The notes: generated by a model from the letters alone, not told the origin. Shown: positions 10,655 through 21,151, counted from the stretch's first letter. The stretch: DNA of 64,000 nucleotides from Nannobrachium achirus (GCA_963921795.1 OY997649.1:59236598-59300597), one strand, 5' to 3'. Program-made: numbers and translations.

Positions 10655-11330
10655 CAGTGGTTCTCAACCTGTGGGTCGGGGTCCCCAGATTATTTCGTGG
10701 GGTCCCCAGATGATTAGCTTAAAGGGGGCCTGTCACCTAAAGGGTTACTGTCACTTTAAGAATCATCTTAAAAAACAAGTTAATATTTTTATGATGTCAT
10801 TGTGGGGATGCGCAATTATAAGCCAATCAAATTAATTGTCTGTATAGCCTGACATATGACTACTTACTGTACTGGTCAGCTGTTGTTGGGGAGCGAGGGG
10901 CAGATTACACTGTGACATGAGCTTCAGACTGTTTCAGACCGTTTACAGGGAAGCTCATGTCACAGTGTAATCTGCCCCTCAACCCCTTTAGGTGATAGTA
11001 CCCCTTTAATGTGAAACATTGTTTTCTCACTCAACAGTAAACAAACCAACATACGGTTCAAGTGAGGGTATCTGCACATTTCTAAAGTGACAATTTAAAG
11101 ACTTTTTAATACCTCTAAAATGACACAATTAAACATTGGCCAGATTGTCAAATATTAGATGCAGAAATTGTGAAAATAGCTGGTCTATTTTCACCATAGA
11201 ACCGTGTTATACAAAATGTAATGCCTCAACTCTTAGTGCTCATCAGGGTGGGGTGGGGGGGTGGGGGGGGCGTCCCAGTTAAAATATGATTATCTTGGGG
11301 GTCGTGGCCTGAAAAGTTTGAGAACCACTG
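10655..11330. mobile_element. Family M hAT-like MITE with nested TTAA element
   Basis: Ends CAGTGGTTCTCAACCTGTGG and AAAGTTTGAGAACCACTG. The core here is collapsed: 11,169-11,197 reads GTGAAAATAGCTGGTCTATT, then TTCACC, so only the outer arms survive. Nested TTAA element at 10723-11005. Confidence 0.82.
10723..11005. mobile_element. TTAA-type MITE (family T) nested in M
   Basis: Ends AGGGGGCCTGTCACCTAAAG and the inverse of GGGGTACTATCACCTAAAGG, between TTAA 10719-10722 and 11006-11009. An empty site exists in the M copy at about 48,265-48,280 (CACATTAAGTTAAT), which shows the junction with one TTAA. Related copies: 13,937 and 14,631. Confidence 0.85.
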
Positions 11331-11340
11331 CTCTCAAAGG

Positions 11341-11629
11341 CAGTGTTTTTCAAACTTTCAAATTTCAAGGTCTCCCCACATAACTCTGACAGTGTGCAAA
11401 TGGAACCAAATTCGGTTCCGTTTGAACACTGTCAGAGTTACAGACTTGTACGGGTCGATTTAGACGGACTTAACCTCTATGGAAGTGTCACCACTCCGAC
11501 AATAAGAAGTCAAAGTCGGAGTGGCGACATGTCGAAATGGAGAGCAGTCACCGATTTAGACCCCCATAAAGGAACCCACAGAGGCCTCTGGAATCCACTT
11601 AGAGAACCACTGCTCTTAGAGAACCACTG
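11341..11629. mobile_element. hAT-like element carrying a family-H hairpin
   Basis: Starts CAGTGTTTTTCAAACTTTC and ends TTAGAGAACCACTG; the terminal 18 bp is duplicated at 11,594-11,629. Flanking 8-mers are CTCAAAGG and CTCTAAGG. Holds the H palindrome AACTCTGACAGTGTGCAAAT ... AACACTGTCAGAGTT at 11,382-11,440 and a second hairpin with arms GTCACCACTCCGAC / GTCGGAGTGGCGAC. Confidence 0.7.
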
Positions 11630-11639
11630 CTCTAAGGGG

Positions 11640-12060
11640 CCCAGCCAGGGGCCTCTCATATGGACAATGGGAGAGCCGGAGAACATTAACCAGAGCCCTA
11701 AAAAAACAACGATCAGGGGGTGCGTGCTGCGGTGCTGTTATAACAAAAACAACCTGCCTAATTGCAAGGAGAATTACAGGCAAAAACACATATGTATCTC
11801 AGTCTTGTTTCAGTCTTTATATTATTGTGCTTTTTATGCGTTGTTTTGTTTTCTGCGGTCAGCTTCAGGGGAGTTGTTGTTATGTGGAGCTGAGAATTTG
11901 CCGTGTGTGGGAGAGAGAGGGAAACGGGGAGGGTGGGGGGGTGAAGAAAGTGAGCGGCGACTAGCGAGCGCCCCAGTATTTTCTGCGGTATGCCAGCGCC
12001 ATTCATAACCGGAGTGGAGAGAGCGGAGAGAGAGGAGAGAGTTGGGGAGAGATGCAGAGA
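11640..12060. other. Unassigned spacer, possible conserved block
   Basis: 11,690-11,790 is non-repetitive and contains CCTAATTGCAAGGAGAATTA, a pattern often seen in conserved non-coding DNA. The long open frame over this stretch has no protein family I recognise. The rest is purine-rich. Confidence 0.35.
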
Positions 12061-12074
12061 GCTGGTGGTGCAAC

Positions 12075-12755
12075 CAGGGGCGTCGCACCAAATTCTCTGG
12101 GCCCCGGGTACAAGGATTCACTGCGGGCCCCCCATGAGTGTGTTTAATAAGGCTGAGAGTGCTCCCTGGCACAAGCATTTCATTGTATCTGTACCTGTAT
12201 AGATATGTGTGACAATAAAACTGAACCTGAACCTGAACGTTCTTCATAGGGGGAACTGGGACCGCATTATTACACATTACCGGTATTTTGTGCTTTAACT
12301 ATTAAAACATTGCAGATATACAAGCTCACAGTGCGGCACCAAGTGAAAGATCGTGAAAATCTGTGCAAGTCTTTGAATATTTCAAATCCTTCTAAGGTTT
12401 TTTGAAAAAACTATATGTTTCTATGTCAGTGGTTCTCAAACTTTTTCATGCGAAGGACCCCCAAAATGATATGTATTTGGCCACGGACCCCCATCTCAAA
12501 ATATTTATAGTTCCGGGGACCCCCCCCCCAACCCCTCCAGAAGTAAAATTTGAGTTAGAAACGTTCGCTTAAAAAATACATATATTCAAAGATTTTCACA
12601 CATTTTCACGACTTTTCAAAAAAGAGCTTGTATATCTGCTATTTTTCAATAGCTAAAGTATAAAATAATTAAGGCTCTCCCTCCCTCCACCTTGGGCCCT
12701 AGTAACTCAGTCCCACTCCCACTCCCCCCCCCCCCCCCCCACTGTGACGCCCCTG
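12075..12755. mobile_element. Family B hAT-like MITE with LINE tail inside
   Basis: Ends CAGGGGCGTCGCACC and TGTGACGCCCCTG. It is flanked by an 11-bp direct repeat GGTGGTGCAAC (12,064-12,074 and 12,756-12,766), longer than the 8 bp expected. Half cores at 12,306-12,345 and 12,618-12,650; family A in between. The C-run at 12,725-12,740 is at the family position. Confidence 0.85.
12138..12238 (+). mobile_element. LINE 3' tail inserted in family B
   Basis: GCACAAGCATTTCATTGTAT, TATGTGTGACAATAAAACTG and a short CCTGAA repeat resemble 3' tails of fish LINEs. It interrupts the B sequence CCCATGAATGTTCTTCAT seen intact at 50,350. Confidence 0.65.
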
Positions 12756-12839
12756 GGTGGTGCAACAGTGCATCCGTCACAGAGAGGGATGGCGGTGTCA
12801 TCACCAACTGTGGTGTGGAATCACAGCCGCTCGCTCTAA

Positions 12840-13355
12840 CCCTGCAAGGCCCAGCGTTGCTTTTTGGCAACATTTTTTAAATCATTTAAAAAAAAAATGT
12901 TATAATTAGTTTTCCTGTTCTTTTTTCACATTAACATCCACCATTAAATCCTATTGTTTAGTATTACAATGCCATTGGCCACGATATTTGCATATAAATA
13001 TACCCCACAGAGGCTGACATTCACACCTCCCAGAGAAGTAGAAATTCCAGCGTCTCTCTGGACGAACAACATCTCACTTTTTACCTGAAGCTATTCCTCA
13101 CTTAAAACATAAGTAAAATGCCTGTAATAATTTTTTTTCGTGATCATTAGAATGTCTAGAACACATGCATATGTTAATATTGTGAAAAATATCCCCAATA
13201 TGCAAATTAGAGCATGATTTATGATTTATGGCTATGAAACCTTACAAAAACATTATTCATTTTTTAACATTACATTTTCCTGTGATTAGGACTGCTACAA
13301 CACCATCTGAGATTTTTTTTTAAATCCAGTAGAAATTAATTTGGGTCTTGCAGGG
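12840..13355. mobile_element. Putative MITE with CCCTGCAAGGCCCA ends
   Basis: CCCTGCAAGGCCCA at 12,840 and TGGGTCTTGCAGGG at 13,342 are inverted repeats with one mismatch. The interior is AT-rich and non-coding. No clear target duplication. Confidence 0.45.
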
Positions 13356-13512
13356 CTAAGATACACTTCTTTATGGAGGCACTTTTTACATTCTGCTGAG
13401 TCGCCCTGGAAAAATAAAAGCTAAATCTTGGCTGTCAACCGTCATCCGCCGCCCACTATACAACCACCGCGGCACCCGCCACCGTCCCGTGTATACGATA
13501 CGCTAGCCCGGC

Positions 13513-13584
13513 AAAACACCACTACGTATTGGAGATTCCACACAGCGGAAGGAGTATGTAACGGAACGGAATATTTATGATATA
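13513..13584. repeat. Left long direct duplication flanking family I
   Basis: 72 bp from AAAACACCACTACGTATTGG to TATTTATGATATA. It recurs at 14,959-15,027 on the other side of the family-I element with a few substitutions and small indels. Confidence 0.85.
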
Positions 13585-13619
13585 CAGTGGTGGAAAAAGT
13601 ACTCAAATGTCTTACTTAA

Positions 13620-13932
13620 AAGTAGTTCACCCCCAAAATGACTTTTTTTCTATTGATTACTCATGCCATGGAGAGTAGAGTTCAATAATATTTTTAGTTT
13701 TTTGTCACATTCCTAAGACATAAATGTGATAACAATAAATTTACCCCAATTCATTTCGGATGGTGACCCGTTTCGAAACGGGTCACCATCCGGAATCAAT
13801 GGGGGTAAATTTACTCAAATCAAATTTTTGTCTTTAGGAATGTGACAAAAAACTAAAAATATTATTGAACTCTACTCTCCATGGCATGAGTAATCAATAG
13901 AAAAACAGTCATTTTGGGGGTGAACTACTCCT
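13620..13932. mobile_element. TTAA-type palindromic MITE
   Basis: A near-perfect fold-back with arms AGTAGTTCACCCCCAAAATG ... and apex GACCCGTTTCGAAACGGGTC, bounded by TTAA at 13,616-13,619 and 13,933-13,936. Confidence 0.88.
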
Positions 13933-13936
13933 TTAA

Positions 13937-14216
13937 AGGGGGCCTGTCACCTAAAGGGTTACTGTCACTTTAAGAATCATCTTAAAAAACAAGTTAATAT
14001 TTTGATGATGTCATTGTGGGGGATGCGCAATTATAAGCCAATCAAATTAATAGTCTGTATAGCCTGACTGTATGACTACTTACTGTACTGGTCAGCTGTT
14101 GTTGGGCAGATTACACTGAGACAGTTTCAGACTGTTTGAGGGTCCACACGGGAGAGAGACCACATATAACTACTGTATCATACTATTATAATTTCGGGGT
14201 TGACAGCGGACCTTTA
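13937..14216. mobile_element. TTAA-type MITE (family T), abutting the previous one
   Basis: Same family as 10,723 (AGGGGGCCTGTCACCTAAAG). It shares the TTAA at 13,933-13,936 with its neighbour and ends at TTAA 14,217-14,220; the right end is decayed. Confidence 0.8.
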
Positions 14217-14630
14217 TTAAGTAAAAGTATCAATACTGTAATATAGAAATGCTCTGCAACAAGTGAAAGTCCAGAATTACAAAATTTACTTGAGTAAAAG
14301 TATGAAAGTGTTGGCATCAAAATGTACTTAAAGTACCAAAAGTAAAAGTACAACATGTTTGAAAATAGCCGATCTACAAGCTCACATGTGAGCTTGTAGA
14401 TCGGCTATTATCGAATATCGTACGTATAAAATAGGGCTATAGTGGTTAATGTATGTTTTTATAATATTATAACTTATATCTGCAAAGTCACTAGTAACTA
14501 AAGTTTTCAAATAAATGTAGTGGAGTAAAAAGTACAATATTTGGATCCGAGATGTAGCGGAGTAGAAGTAAATTGTATTGGAAATTGTAAATACTCAAGT
14601 AAAGTACAAATACCTCAAAACTGTATTTAA

Positions 14631-14911
14631 AGGGGTACCATCACCTAAAGGGGTACTGTCACTTTAAAAAGTCATCTTAAAATATGAGTCAATATTTTTA
14701 TGATGTCATTGTGGGAATGCGCAATTATAAGCCAATCAAATTCATTCATTGACGGTACTTAGACTACTTACTGTACTGGTCAGCTGTTGTTGGGGGGCGA
14801 GGGGCAGATTACACTGTGACATGAGCTTCAGACTGTTTCAGACCGTTTTCAGAGAGACCACGTGATCTGCTGTATCATACTATTATAATTTCGGTGCCTG
14901 TCAGCGGGCCT
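14631..14911. mobile_element. TTAA-type MITE (family T)
   Basis: AGGGGTACCATCACCTAAAG to CCTGTCAGCGGGCCT between TTAA 14,627-14,630 and 14,912-14,915. Third family-T copy in the window. Confidence 0.82.
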
Positions 14912-14958
14912 TTAAGTACAGTACTTAAGTAAATGTACTTAGTTACTTTACACCACTG

Positions 14959-15027
14959 AAAAACACCACGTATTGGAGATAACGCACAGTGGAAGGAGTA
15001 CATGTAACGGAATATGTATGATGTATA
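14959..15027. repeat. Right long direct duplication flanking family I
   Basis: Counterpart of 13,513-13,584; shares AAAACACCA, CGTATTGGAGAT, GGAAGGAGTA and TGTAACGG in the same order. Confidence 0.85.
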
Positions 15028-15234
15028 GGAGGGAAATGCTAAATGACGTCTCTGCGCGTTTGCCTGTGTGGGTGTGCAGTGTGCACTGTGCACGCACACG
15101 TTTTTATTTTCTTTTTTTATATATATACATGAACGTGCCTGGTTGGTAATTGTGTAATCCTTTGTTAGTGTATGCAATTGTAACTCAGGGAAGTGTCCAA
15201 ATGTAACCAAATGGACCCGTGTGAGTGAGGCGGC

Positions 15235-15413
15235 GTCTACATTTGGTTACATTTTGTACACCATGCATGATCCGAGTTAAATCACTTTGAGGTCTAGGTG
15301 TGCAGCTCGAGGGAGGGAGCATGTGTGTGCGTGGCGTGCATCCGTGTGTGTGTGTGCGTGTGTGTGAGTGAGTGTGTGTGTGTGGGTGAGTGTGGGAGCA
15401 TAATAGATAGGAG
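15235..15413. repeat. Left copy of a local duplication with GT tract
   Basis: GTCTACATTTGGTTACATTT to GGGAGCATAATAGATAGGAG. It recurs at 15,669-15,896; the two copies flank a core-bearing family C/B fragment. The segment just upstream (15,183-15,230) carries a family-H half hairpin. Confidence 0.85.
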
Positions 15414-15668
15414 GGAACTGGGAACGCATTATTACACATTACCGGTATTTTGTGCTTTAACTATTACAAAAATAGCAGATATACAAGCTCACAGCGCGGC
15501 ACCGAGTGCCGCGCTGCGAGCTTGTAGATCTGCTATTTTTGAAAGATCGTGAAAATTTGTGCAAGTCTTTGAATATTTAAAATCCTTCTAAGGTTTTTTG
15601 AAGAAAAAAAAACGTGGTTTCTATGTCAGTGGTTCTCAAACCTTTTCACGCGAAGGACCCCCAAAAAG
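15414..15668. mobile_element. Family C/B fragment with intact core hairpin
   Basis: Starts GAACTGGGAACGCATTATTA, shared with the B copy at 12,247. Contains the core hairpin 15,469-15,539 (apex GCGCGGCAC/GTGCCGCGC) and ends inside family A at GAAGGACCCCCAAAA. Neither terminus is a canonical TIR. Confidence 0.75.
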
Positions 15669-15768
15669 TGTCTACATTTGGTTACATTTTGTACACCGTC
15701 CATGATCCGAGTTAAATCACTTCGAGGTCTAGGTGTTGTGCTCCGAGGGAGGGAGCATGTGTGTGCGT

Positions 15769-15835
<67 letters not shown>

Positions 15836-15896
15836 TGCGTGCGTGTGTGTGTGAGTGCGTGCGTGTGGGCGAGTGTGGGAGCATAATAGATAGGAG
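15669..15896. repeat. Right copy of the local duplication with longer GT tract
   Basis: Same sequence as 15,235-15,413 but with about 30 uninterrupted GT units expanded between GTGTGTGCGTGCAC and GTGCGTGCGTG. Confidence 0.85.
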
Positions 15897-16140
15897 GAGG
15901 TGGTGTTGGGGTGGCTGCACACAGCAGTCGTTTCACAGAATCAAATGGCTGAACAGCCAGTAATGAGGCGCACAACGGAGCCTCAGTCAGACCCCGAAGA
16001 TTTGAAGGGCAGACAGAGGGGAGAAGAGGGGAGGGGAGGGAGGGAGGGAGGGGGGGGGGGATGACAATGGGAGGGAGGGTGTTAGGAGGGAGGGGGGGAT
16101 GGGGGGGTGTTATTGAATTAGCGAGACAGTAATAGCATAG
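15897..16140. other. G-rich spacer
   Basis: GGGAGGGAGGGAGG and G-run tracts at 16,020-16,110 could form G-quadruplexes. No gene. Confidence 0.5.
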
Positions 16141-16399
16141 CGTCGTTGTCGGGTGAAAACCTTGTATGTCCAAAACCGTTCGTTTTGCATTTATCATTTT
16201 AAAAAATGATTTAAACTAGTGAAAACAGCCGATCTACAAGCACACAACGCCTCGCATCGCGAGGCATTGTGTGCTTGTAGATCGGCTGTTTTCACTACCT
16301 TTGTGAGACGGCCTTGTATGATGAAGCAGGGCTTTACTCTGGGAAGAACGTACACATTTGAAACTTGGAGATACGAGGTTTCCAGCCGACAACGACGAT
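16141..16399. mobile_element. Family L MITE, well preserved
   Basis: Ends CGTCGTTGTCGGGTG and CCGACAACGACGATA. The core hairpin 16,219-16,295 is symmetric (GCCGATC on both arms), flanked by TTTAAACTAGTGAAAAC. 16,400-16,856 beyond it is GGAGA-rich spacer without a gene. Confidence 0.85.
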
Positions 16400-16856
16400 A
16401 AAGAGGAGAGAGTGTGTGAACACGCGTGGAAGCAGAGGAGGAGTGAGAGTGTGATGTGAGCAATGTTTATGACCCAAACTACATACCTATGAAGTACAAG
16501 GAGGAGAACAATGTCAGATTTTTAACCAGATTGAGAAAGATAGGCTGCGCGTGATCCAAGGAGAGAGAGAGGAGAGGAGAGGAGAGGAGAGGAGCAGGGT
16601 ATGGATTTGCATTATTTATCAGACCTGGAGGGGAAGAATGGAAGGTGTGGGTATTTTTTTCGGGGGAGGACAGTGCAGAGGAGAGAAGAGGAGAGGAGAG
16701 GTATATGGATGTGTAGCTCATTACTATTCTGTTGTTGCTGTCGTCGTGAATGTACCCACGCGCAGTTCCACTTCAAGATGTAATAACACGCATAGTTACG
16801 GAGCAAAATAAATATATAATAATTGTAAATCATTATTATCGGAGCGCAGACGACGA

Positions 16857-17109
16857 CTATGGGGCTTTCAAGCCGTGACATCATTTTGTAGGCAGAGGAG
16901 AACTCTGCCCCCAGATCATTTTCTGTCCCTCGCTATTTCAACAGATCCGAGACAAAAATAACGACTAAAGTATAATTCTAACACTTTCCTTTCAACAACA
17001 AAGAGAAGAAAAATGTGTAAATAGTAAAAATAGTAAAAAGATTCACGGAAACTGGGGGCAGAACTTCTCCTCTGCCTACAAAATGATGTCATACTTAACA
17101 GCCCCATAG
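16857..17109. mobile_element. Palindromic MITE with about 58-bp TIRs
   Basis: Left CTATGGGGCTTTCAAGCC, then GACATCATTTTGTAGGCAGA; right is the inverse, ending AACAGCCCCATAG. Arms differ by a few bases; the interior is AT-rich. Confidence 0.8.
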
Positions 17110-17148
17110 GGTTGGGCTCCGACCGGAAAACGGAGTAATCAGATCCAG

Positions 17149-17452
17149 CAGGGGTCTTCAACGTTTTCAGGCCAAGGACCCCTTAGTCAAGAGAGAGAGA
17201 GAGAGAGATGAAGCAGGGATCCCCCACAACCCATAGATACCATATAGTTTCATCGTTTGACAGCACAATCATCAGTGTATTTTGGATTCATGTCAATTAG
17301 TATTTTCAGATATTTAACCACTTGAACCGTTATATACTTAATGAACTTGACCTTTCACTCTGTACTTGAACTTGTACCTTTTCCCCTCTACACCAAACCT
17401 ATTTGCCGAAAAATAGCCGATCTACAAGCTCACAACGCCTCGCAGCGCTGTA
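17149..17452. mobile_element. Family K hAT-like MITE, right half missing
   Basis: Starts CAGGGGTCTTCAACGTTTTC and has the GAGAGAGATGAAGCAGGGA block. It stops within the core hairpin (17,408-17,450, left arm plus apex only). Confidence 0.75.
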
Positions 17453-17455
17453 AAA

Positions 17456-17600
17456 AGGTTTGGTAACACTTTCTATGAAGCCCACGTTTATAATGCATTA
17501 TGAGGGCCTTCATAATGCATTATAATGCATTCATAATGCTTCATAACTACACTCATAAACACACATAATGCTTTATAATGAATGATGGCATGTATCTGCA
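17456..17600. repeat. GGTAACACTT-type dispersed repeat fragment
   Basis: TTGGTAACACTTTCTATGAA followed by repeated ATAATGCATTAT motifs, a known style of fish MITE from general memory. No opposite end found. Confidence 0.5.
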
Positions 17601-17659
17601 TACTACTACTAACCATTCTGTCCATTGACCACGTCACGTGCGAGCACATGGCTTGATAC

Positions 17660-18079
17660 TAGGGATGGGACGATATGAACATTTCATATCACGATTATTG
17701 TGACCAAAGAAATCGCGGTTTACGATATTATCGCGATATTCCAAATATCCCCAACATCCATTATCCTGGGGCGGAACATTTGCCTAAAAATGTCGTATCT
17801 ACAAGCTCACAACACGTCGCAACACTTGTAGATTGCTTGTAGATCGGCTATTTTTTGGCAAAGAGATTTGGTAGAGAGTGAAAATAAGATTGTATCAAGT
17901 ATGTATATTAGTACTTTTTACCAATAGAGGGTTTAAATGGTACCAGATATGCAGCTCGGCAAATAAAAGGTCAATTGATCCGGGTGCATGACGGAGGACG
18001 ATTTCACGATAAATTAAATCGCCGTGATACGATTATCATATCACGATAAACGATAATATCGCTTATCGTCCCATCCCTA
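17660..18079. mobile_element. Family D hAT-like MITE, complete
   Basis: Ends TAGGGATGGGACGATA and TATCGTCCCATCCCTA are inverted repeats. Flanking 8-mers CTTGATAC and CTTGATAA match 7/8. A rearranged core lies at 17,788-17,853 in the context TTTGCC/GGCAAA. 18,080-18,560 beyond it is unassigned. Confidence 0.9.
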
Positions 18080-18559
18080 CTTGATAACCGCGCATGTCGT
18101 GCAGGGAATAATTATCGTATGACCTCGAAAAAACAAAACAAAAACTAGAACACACCACTGCCCTTCCTCCTATACTACCCCCACATTTCAAGTTTCAGAC
18201 TAGTAGTCCAACCTATGTTCTCCTCGTCGTGTCAAGTTATATCGATTGTTGTTTGCTGTAAAAACTGAGCACCGGTCCATCACTGGTTGTACTCTAGCCC
18301 GTCTAGCGGATGATAAGAGTTGATCACAGAGCGAGGCCGTTGAAGCAGCTCGCTGTGCTGTGTTGTGCTGAACTTGGTTGAAGGGTTGTTGTGTTGCTGC
18401 ACACAGCGATGCTGAGAAATACCGTGTCGTTTAGGGAGACGGCAGGAGAACCAGGTGGGGATACAGTACAGGGCCGGGCGAAAGAAAGACACATCCACAC
18501 ACACAAAGAGTTGGTTAACTGTCCAGGGCCCTCCCCTGGATATAATCCACCTTCAACTT

Positions 18560-18680
18560 TATCCTTTTAAGCCATTTAGGCCCTAGAATTATTTTTATAC
18601 TTTTAACTATTGAAAAATAGCAGATATACAAGCTCTGTGCCACGCTGCGAGCTTGTAGATCTGCTATTTTTGAAAAATCG

Positions 18681-18724
<44 letters not shown>

Positions 18725-19013
18725 CGCGAACTTTTGTAACTCAAACATTTGCTTCTGAGGGGGTCCCTGGAACCACATATTTTAAGATGGGGGTCCGCGG
18801 CCAAATACATGTCATTTTGGGGGTCTTTGACATGAAAAAAGTTTGAGAACCACTGACATAAAAACAACATAAAAAAAAAACCTTACAAGGATTTAGAAGA
18901 CACTTATAGAATATTCAAAGACTTATATTAAAAAAAAGAAAAAATAGCAGATCTACAAGCTCGCAGAGCTATTTTTTTTAATGGTTAAAGCATCAAATAT
19001 TGTGTAATAATGC
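18560..19013. mobile_element. Family C/A composite with (TA)n
   Basis: Core at 18,614-18,670, then a (TA)n tract (18,685-18,721), family-A blocks ending GTTTGAGAACCACTG at 18,854, and a second, collapsed core at about 18,946-18,980. The left end resembles CCATTTAGGCC; TTAA borders are not clear. Confidence 0.7.
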
Positions 19014-19433
19014 GTACTACCCGGTCTTAGCGGCTTAATATTTCATAGCCTGGCCCCCGCCCGCCCGCACGTGCTCCGGCCAAACGCCTCCTTGGCCCAG
19101 CATACTGGAATATGGATGAGCACGATGTGCACGTTTACCCGTTTACCTGACTGTCAGTAGAAGGGGAGCTCTGAACAATAGCTTCCTTACCCTCCCTCCC
19201 TCCCCCCCCCCCCTCCCCCCTCCCTCCCCTCTTCCTTTGCACCCTCAACCTCTGCTCACCCCGACGGCCCCAGAGCAAGCTTGTTAGAGGAGAGGAGGAA
19301 GGATTTGAAGGCAAAGGAAAATACGATAGAAAAACCTTACAAACAGGAGCCATGGGATCACAGACGCACGCACGCAGTCCACGCACGCACGCATGCACGC
19401 ACGCGCGCATCACGCACACACACACACACACAC
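19014..19433. other. Unassigned spacer
   Basis: CCCTCC-rich tract at 19,190-19,230 and GCAC-rich tract at 19,364-19,430; no gene. Confidence 0.45.
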
Positions 19434-19703
19434 TAGGGATGGTACGATAAGCGATATTATCGTTCTATCGTGATAAAAAACACTTGACAGTGATTTAATT
19501 TATCGTGATATCGTCCTCCGTCATGCACTGGGATCAATTCACTTTTATTTGCCGAGCTGCATATATCCGGTAGCACTTAAACCTTCTATAATTTGTAAAA
19601 AGGTACTTATAATAATATGTACTTGATAGTCTTTTTTTCACGAATGTTTTTGCCAAAAATAGCCGATCTACAAGCTCACAAGCGACGCGTTGTGAGCTTG
19701 TAG
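19434..19703. mobile_element. Family D hAT-like MITE, one half
   Basis: Starts TAGGGATGGTACGATAAGCG and runs to the core hairpin at about 19,657-19,703, where it is cut and followed by CA-rich sequence. Confidence 0.78.
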
Positions 19704-19746
19704 ATTGGCACGCACACGGCACGCACACAGCATGCACACGTGCGCG

Positions 19747-19795
<49 letters not shown>

Positions 19796-19816
19796 ACGCA
19801 CACACACACACACAAA
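19704..19816. repeat. (CA)n microsatellite
   Basis: GCACAC-rich compound CA tract. 19,817-20,063 beyond it is spacer with repeated AAGACTAA motifs. Confidence 0.93.
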
Positions 19817-20071
19817 ACCGTGTGTATAGGGGTTGTGGGATCAGAGATGATGGTGATGCTGGTTTTAGTGGTTTTGCTGGTTGTGAGAGGGAGAGAGTTG
19901 TATACTGTGAGGACGCTGAGACTAATGATGCTTTATAAGACATTAAAAATACAAATGTTTTGTGTTTTGGGCCCAGCTATTAAAACCTATCCTAAAAGAC
20001 AAAGACTAAAAGTCTAAGACTAATCCCAAAAGACTAAGACTAAAATGTTTTGATATTTAGTCGACTAAGAC

Positions 20072-21111
20072 TAGGGTTGCCAACTCCCAGAGTTTCAAAT
20101 ACGGGACACTTTCTAAGGAAACATGCGCCGCCGTAGGCGGCGCCGAAAAATCGCATATTTTCGGTTATAAAGTTGGCTAAAACGGGCATTTTCCGATATT
20201 AAATCATATTTTTCCTTTCACAATATTAATTCGGGTGTCTTTGGGCCGAAAAATCGGATATTTTCGGTTATAAAGTTGGCTAAAATGGGTATTTTCCTCT
20301 ATTAAATCATATGTTTCCTTTCACAATATTAATTCGGGTGTCTCTCAATTTTCCAAAACATATCGCCTAAGTCTACCTGGTCCTTATGTGCCCACTCTCT
20401 GGTACCCAACACTAGTTTAATCATATTGGCATACAGCAATAACCATTAGGTTTTAAAAACAAAATCAACGCATGCTTATGTTATTTCACATACCAGCCTG
20501 TCTGGGGTCGCTTTAGTTGGCAGACAAGATTACTGTAGTGTTCCCAGGAATACCAATATCCATGGCTTATTTTCTGTTGCTTGCCTGCTTTTTCACCTTT
20601 TTGTTTAGCCTATCACCTATCATGGATTCATGTCTAATATGTTGTACACAATCTTCTGTCACACGTTTTTTTAAGACATTAAACAATGTTCTGAGCCGAG
20701 CACTGTCGTATGGTCGCTCGCACGCACTTGTTTCGTCTCTCGCAGGCAACTTGTGGAGTGAACCTACAGCCCATGCTTGGGAAGGGAGTGTGTAGGGGGC
20801 GGAGACTGTGTCTTAGCAACACTCAGAGCCGTATGTTAATAAGCCAATCAGCTGCTTACAAACAGCGCAGCGCCTCTCACAGCAATGGGATGCAGCACTT
20901 ATCGTCTCAGAGGAGAGCAGAGTGGAAGTGGAAGCTCTCTGACAGGCAGAATCGCTGTCATTTCTCAATTAAATCATCCCGTCATTCATATTTATCCCCC
21001 AACCTTAAAATACGGGACAAAGAGCGTCCCGTTTCAGTTCAATACGGGACACGTCTTTTAGTTTCCAAAAAAGGGACGATCCCGTATTTTACGGGACGGT
21101 TGGTAACCCTA
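20072..21111. mobile_element. 1,040-bp hAT-like element with perfect TSD
   Basis: Ends TAGGGTTGCCAACTCCC and GACGGTTGGTAACCCTA. The 8-mer ACTAAGAC flanks both sides (20,064-20,071, 21,112-21,119). An internal direct repeat of 103 bp (20,142-20,244 and 20,245-20,347) starts GCCGAAAAATCG. No transposase frame is visible, so non-autonomous. Confidence 0.88.
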
Positions 21112-21151
21112 ACTAAGACTAGACTAGACAAAAACTATTTCAGAAGACTAA

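Larger units (their letters stand above)
13585..14958. mobile_element. Family I MITE with three nested TTAA elements
   Basis: Ends CAGTGGTGGAAAAAGTACTC and TACTTTACACCACTG, rich in AGTAAAAGTA motifs, a well-known style of fish repeat. A short core hairpin (14,361-14,412) lies inside. Removing the three TTAA insertions restores a continuous family-I sequence (CTTACTTAAGTAAAAGTATC). Immediate flanks are 72-bp/69-bp direct repeats, not an 8-bp TSD. Confidence 0.85.

Noticed and set aside
11343..12008. 221-codon open frame as a gene
   Set aside because: It starts inside a hAT-like element, crosses a hairpin and spacer, and shows no domain or splice context.
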